From contig JACVVK020000140.1 in assembly GCA_018292915.2 (NCBI GenBank), positions 535,001 to 599,000 on the forward strand: a stretch of DNA of 64,000 nt, given 5' to 3'. Both the position numbers and the translations under genes were made by a program. The first letter of the stretch is position 1; every line of letters starts with the position of its first letter. Below are positions 62,960 to 64,000 of this stretch, piece after piece. The stretch is from Batillaria attramentaria. Taxonomy: Eukaryota > Mollusca > Gastropoda > Batillariidae. The notes beneath the pieces were generated by a model, which saw nothing but the letters and a program-made list of their open reading frames with translations, did not search any database and was not told the DNA's origin.

Positions 62960-63500
62960 GTCAGTTTCGAATGGTTGATGTCTGTCTGTGGTTCTTGATC
63001 TTCATGGCTGTAGATCATTGAAAACTTCGTAAAACAAGCAGAAAATATTAACACTAAACAGTCTTTATCGAATGACATACAGACAAGACCAAGGATGAGG
63101 ACCCTACATCACACGATGCACGCGTGTGAGAAGGAAGGGGCGATACGAGAGAGCTGGCGAAATAACCAAGGGAAGCAACCTTCCCCAGATAGCCTTAATA
63201 GGTGTTGTGTTGCGGACCCTGCACTGGTGTTGGTTGAGTTCCGTATTACCAAAGACAAACGATGAACGACGCTATCACGAAGCGATACGGTGAGTGTTTT
63301 ACCCAGCAGAGCAAAACAATAAATATCCCGAAGAAAGTACAAGAAACAATATGGTAGGCTGCTTTCCTAAATGGCACACATTTTCATCACTACCTTCGTA
63401 GACAACGTCGAAACAGACTATCGTTTCGAGCCCGGATATATGTGTGCTGTGATTAGTCACAGCATTTCTCTTTACTGGATACTACACCGAAAAAAAAGGG
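62960..63500. other. No gene recognised
   Basis: Short open frames only, without recognisable domains. Confidence 0.5.
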
Positions 63501-63509
63501 GAAAAAAGA

Positions 63510-64000
63510 CAAATAAACAAAATCAAAGGCAAAAACAACAACAACACCAACAAAAACAACAACAAAACCAAAATAAAACAACCATTATCCACAACAACAG
63601 CCTAAACCCAAATGTGGCAGTCCCAACCGATTATGTAACTTCTAGGTCGGTTATGTGGGAACGCCTCTCTGAAAAGACGAAGTTTTTATACTGCCAAAAA
63701 TAAAGAAAAGCAAACAAAATGAAAACAAACAACAACAACACCCCCCCCCCCCAAGAAACAAAACAGCAAACAAACGAACAACAACAACAACAACAAAAAA
63801 CCAAAAAAAAAAAAAAAAAACCCAGTGTGGGTGGGTGTTGGGGAGCTTAACGTCCTTTTCCACCACAAAAAATAACCAGCAGCACCAGCAGCAGCAGCAG
63901 CAACAACAACAACAAAACCTCAAAGAAACAAAGCAGAAAAACAACAACAACAACAAACAACCAGCAGGGTGGGTGGGTGTTTGGAAGTTTAACGCCTTTT
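63510..64000. repeat. CAA/CAAA-rich simple DNA with two SINE A tails
   Basis: Low-complexity CAA/CAAA/CAG tract, with antisense SINE A 3' ends at about 63828-63868 and from about 63966 to the window edge (cut off). Confidence 0.8.

Overview
The window is animal nuclear DNA dominated by one large split gene on the + strand. The gene encodes a dual oxidase (DUOX): an N-terminal animal-peroxidase-like ectodomain, a first membrane segment, a calcium-binding cytosolic loop, a six-helix NOX/ferric-reductase core and C-terminal FAD- and NADPH-binding domains, ending in the family's FENF terminus. I traced 33 coding exons (8796-59212) joined by GT-AG introns with consistent phases. They total 4852 nt, exactly one base more than an open reading frame of 1616 codons plus stop. 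The extra base maps to exon 13, where the protein leaves the family consensus and returns to it after a one-base shift. As assembled, the frame therefore stops at the start of exon 14. The intact remainder suggests a consensus error or an allelic lesion rather than old decay, but this is unproven.

The organism is probably a lophotrochozoan, most likely a gastropod mollusc. This is inference from the small-exon/large-intron structure, the invertebrate-like DUOX sequence, the extreme load of (CA)n/(GT)n and other microsatellites, and numerous tRNA-derived SINEs and MITEs. I cannot name a species.

Layout. 1-8795: upstream DNA with no gene recognised. It holds a composite repeat (342-1058), a LINE 3' tail, a complete SINE, CAA/CCA-rich and purine-rich simple DNA, and a 21-bp minisatellite (6540-7590). 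8796-8850: exon 1, signal peptide. 8851-28237: a 19.4-kb first intron packed with SINEs, a LINE tail and a cluster of short TIR elements with TAA/TTA/TTAA target duplications, including a perfect 84-bp palindrome nested in a SINE. 28238-38389: peroxidase-like ectodomain exons, preceded by a phase 1-1 exon that encodes an EGF-like module. 39090-46797: first membrane segment, intracellular loop and EF-hands. 49741-59212: NOX core and dehydrogenase domain. 59213-64000: probable 3' UTR and downstream DNA with tandem copies of the terminal-exon end, a very long GT tract, a SINE, a MITE and a candidate poly(A) signal near 62922.

The most unusual structural theme is that exon edges of this gene have been drawn into tandem arrays. 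The 3' edge and donor of exon 19 are echoed about 17 times in intron 19. The acceptor of exon 27 is the last unit of a degenerate array in intron 26. The stop-codon end of exon 33 is repeated about four times in the 3' UTR. Exon 16 is preceded directly by (TG)25 instead of a pyrimidine tract. Together with the EGF-like exon and a degenerate second EF-hand, these are the main leads. No second protein-coding gene, rRNA, genuine tRNA or CRISPR array was found.
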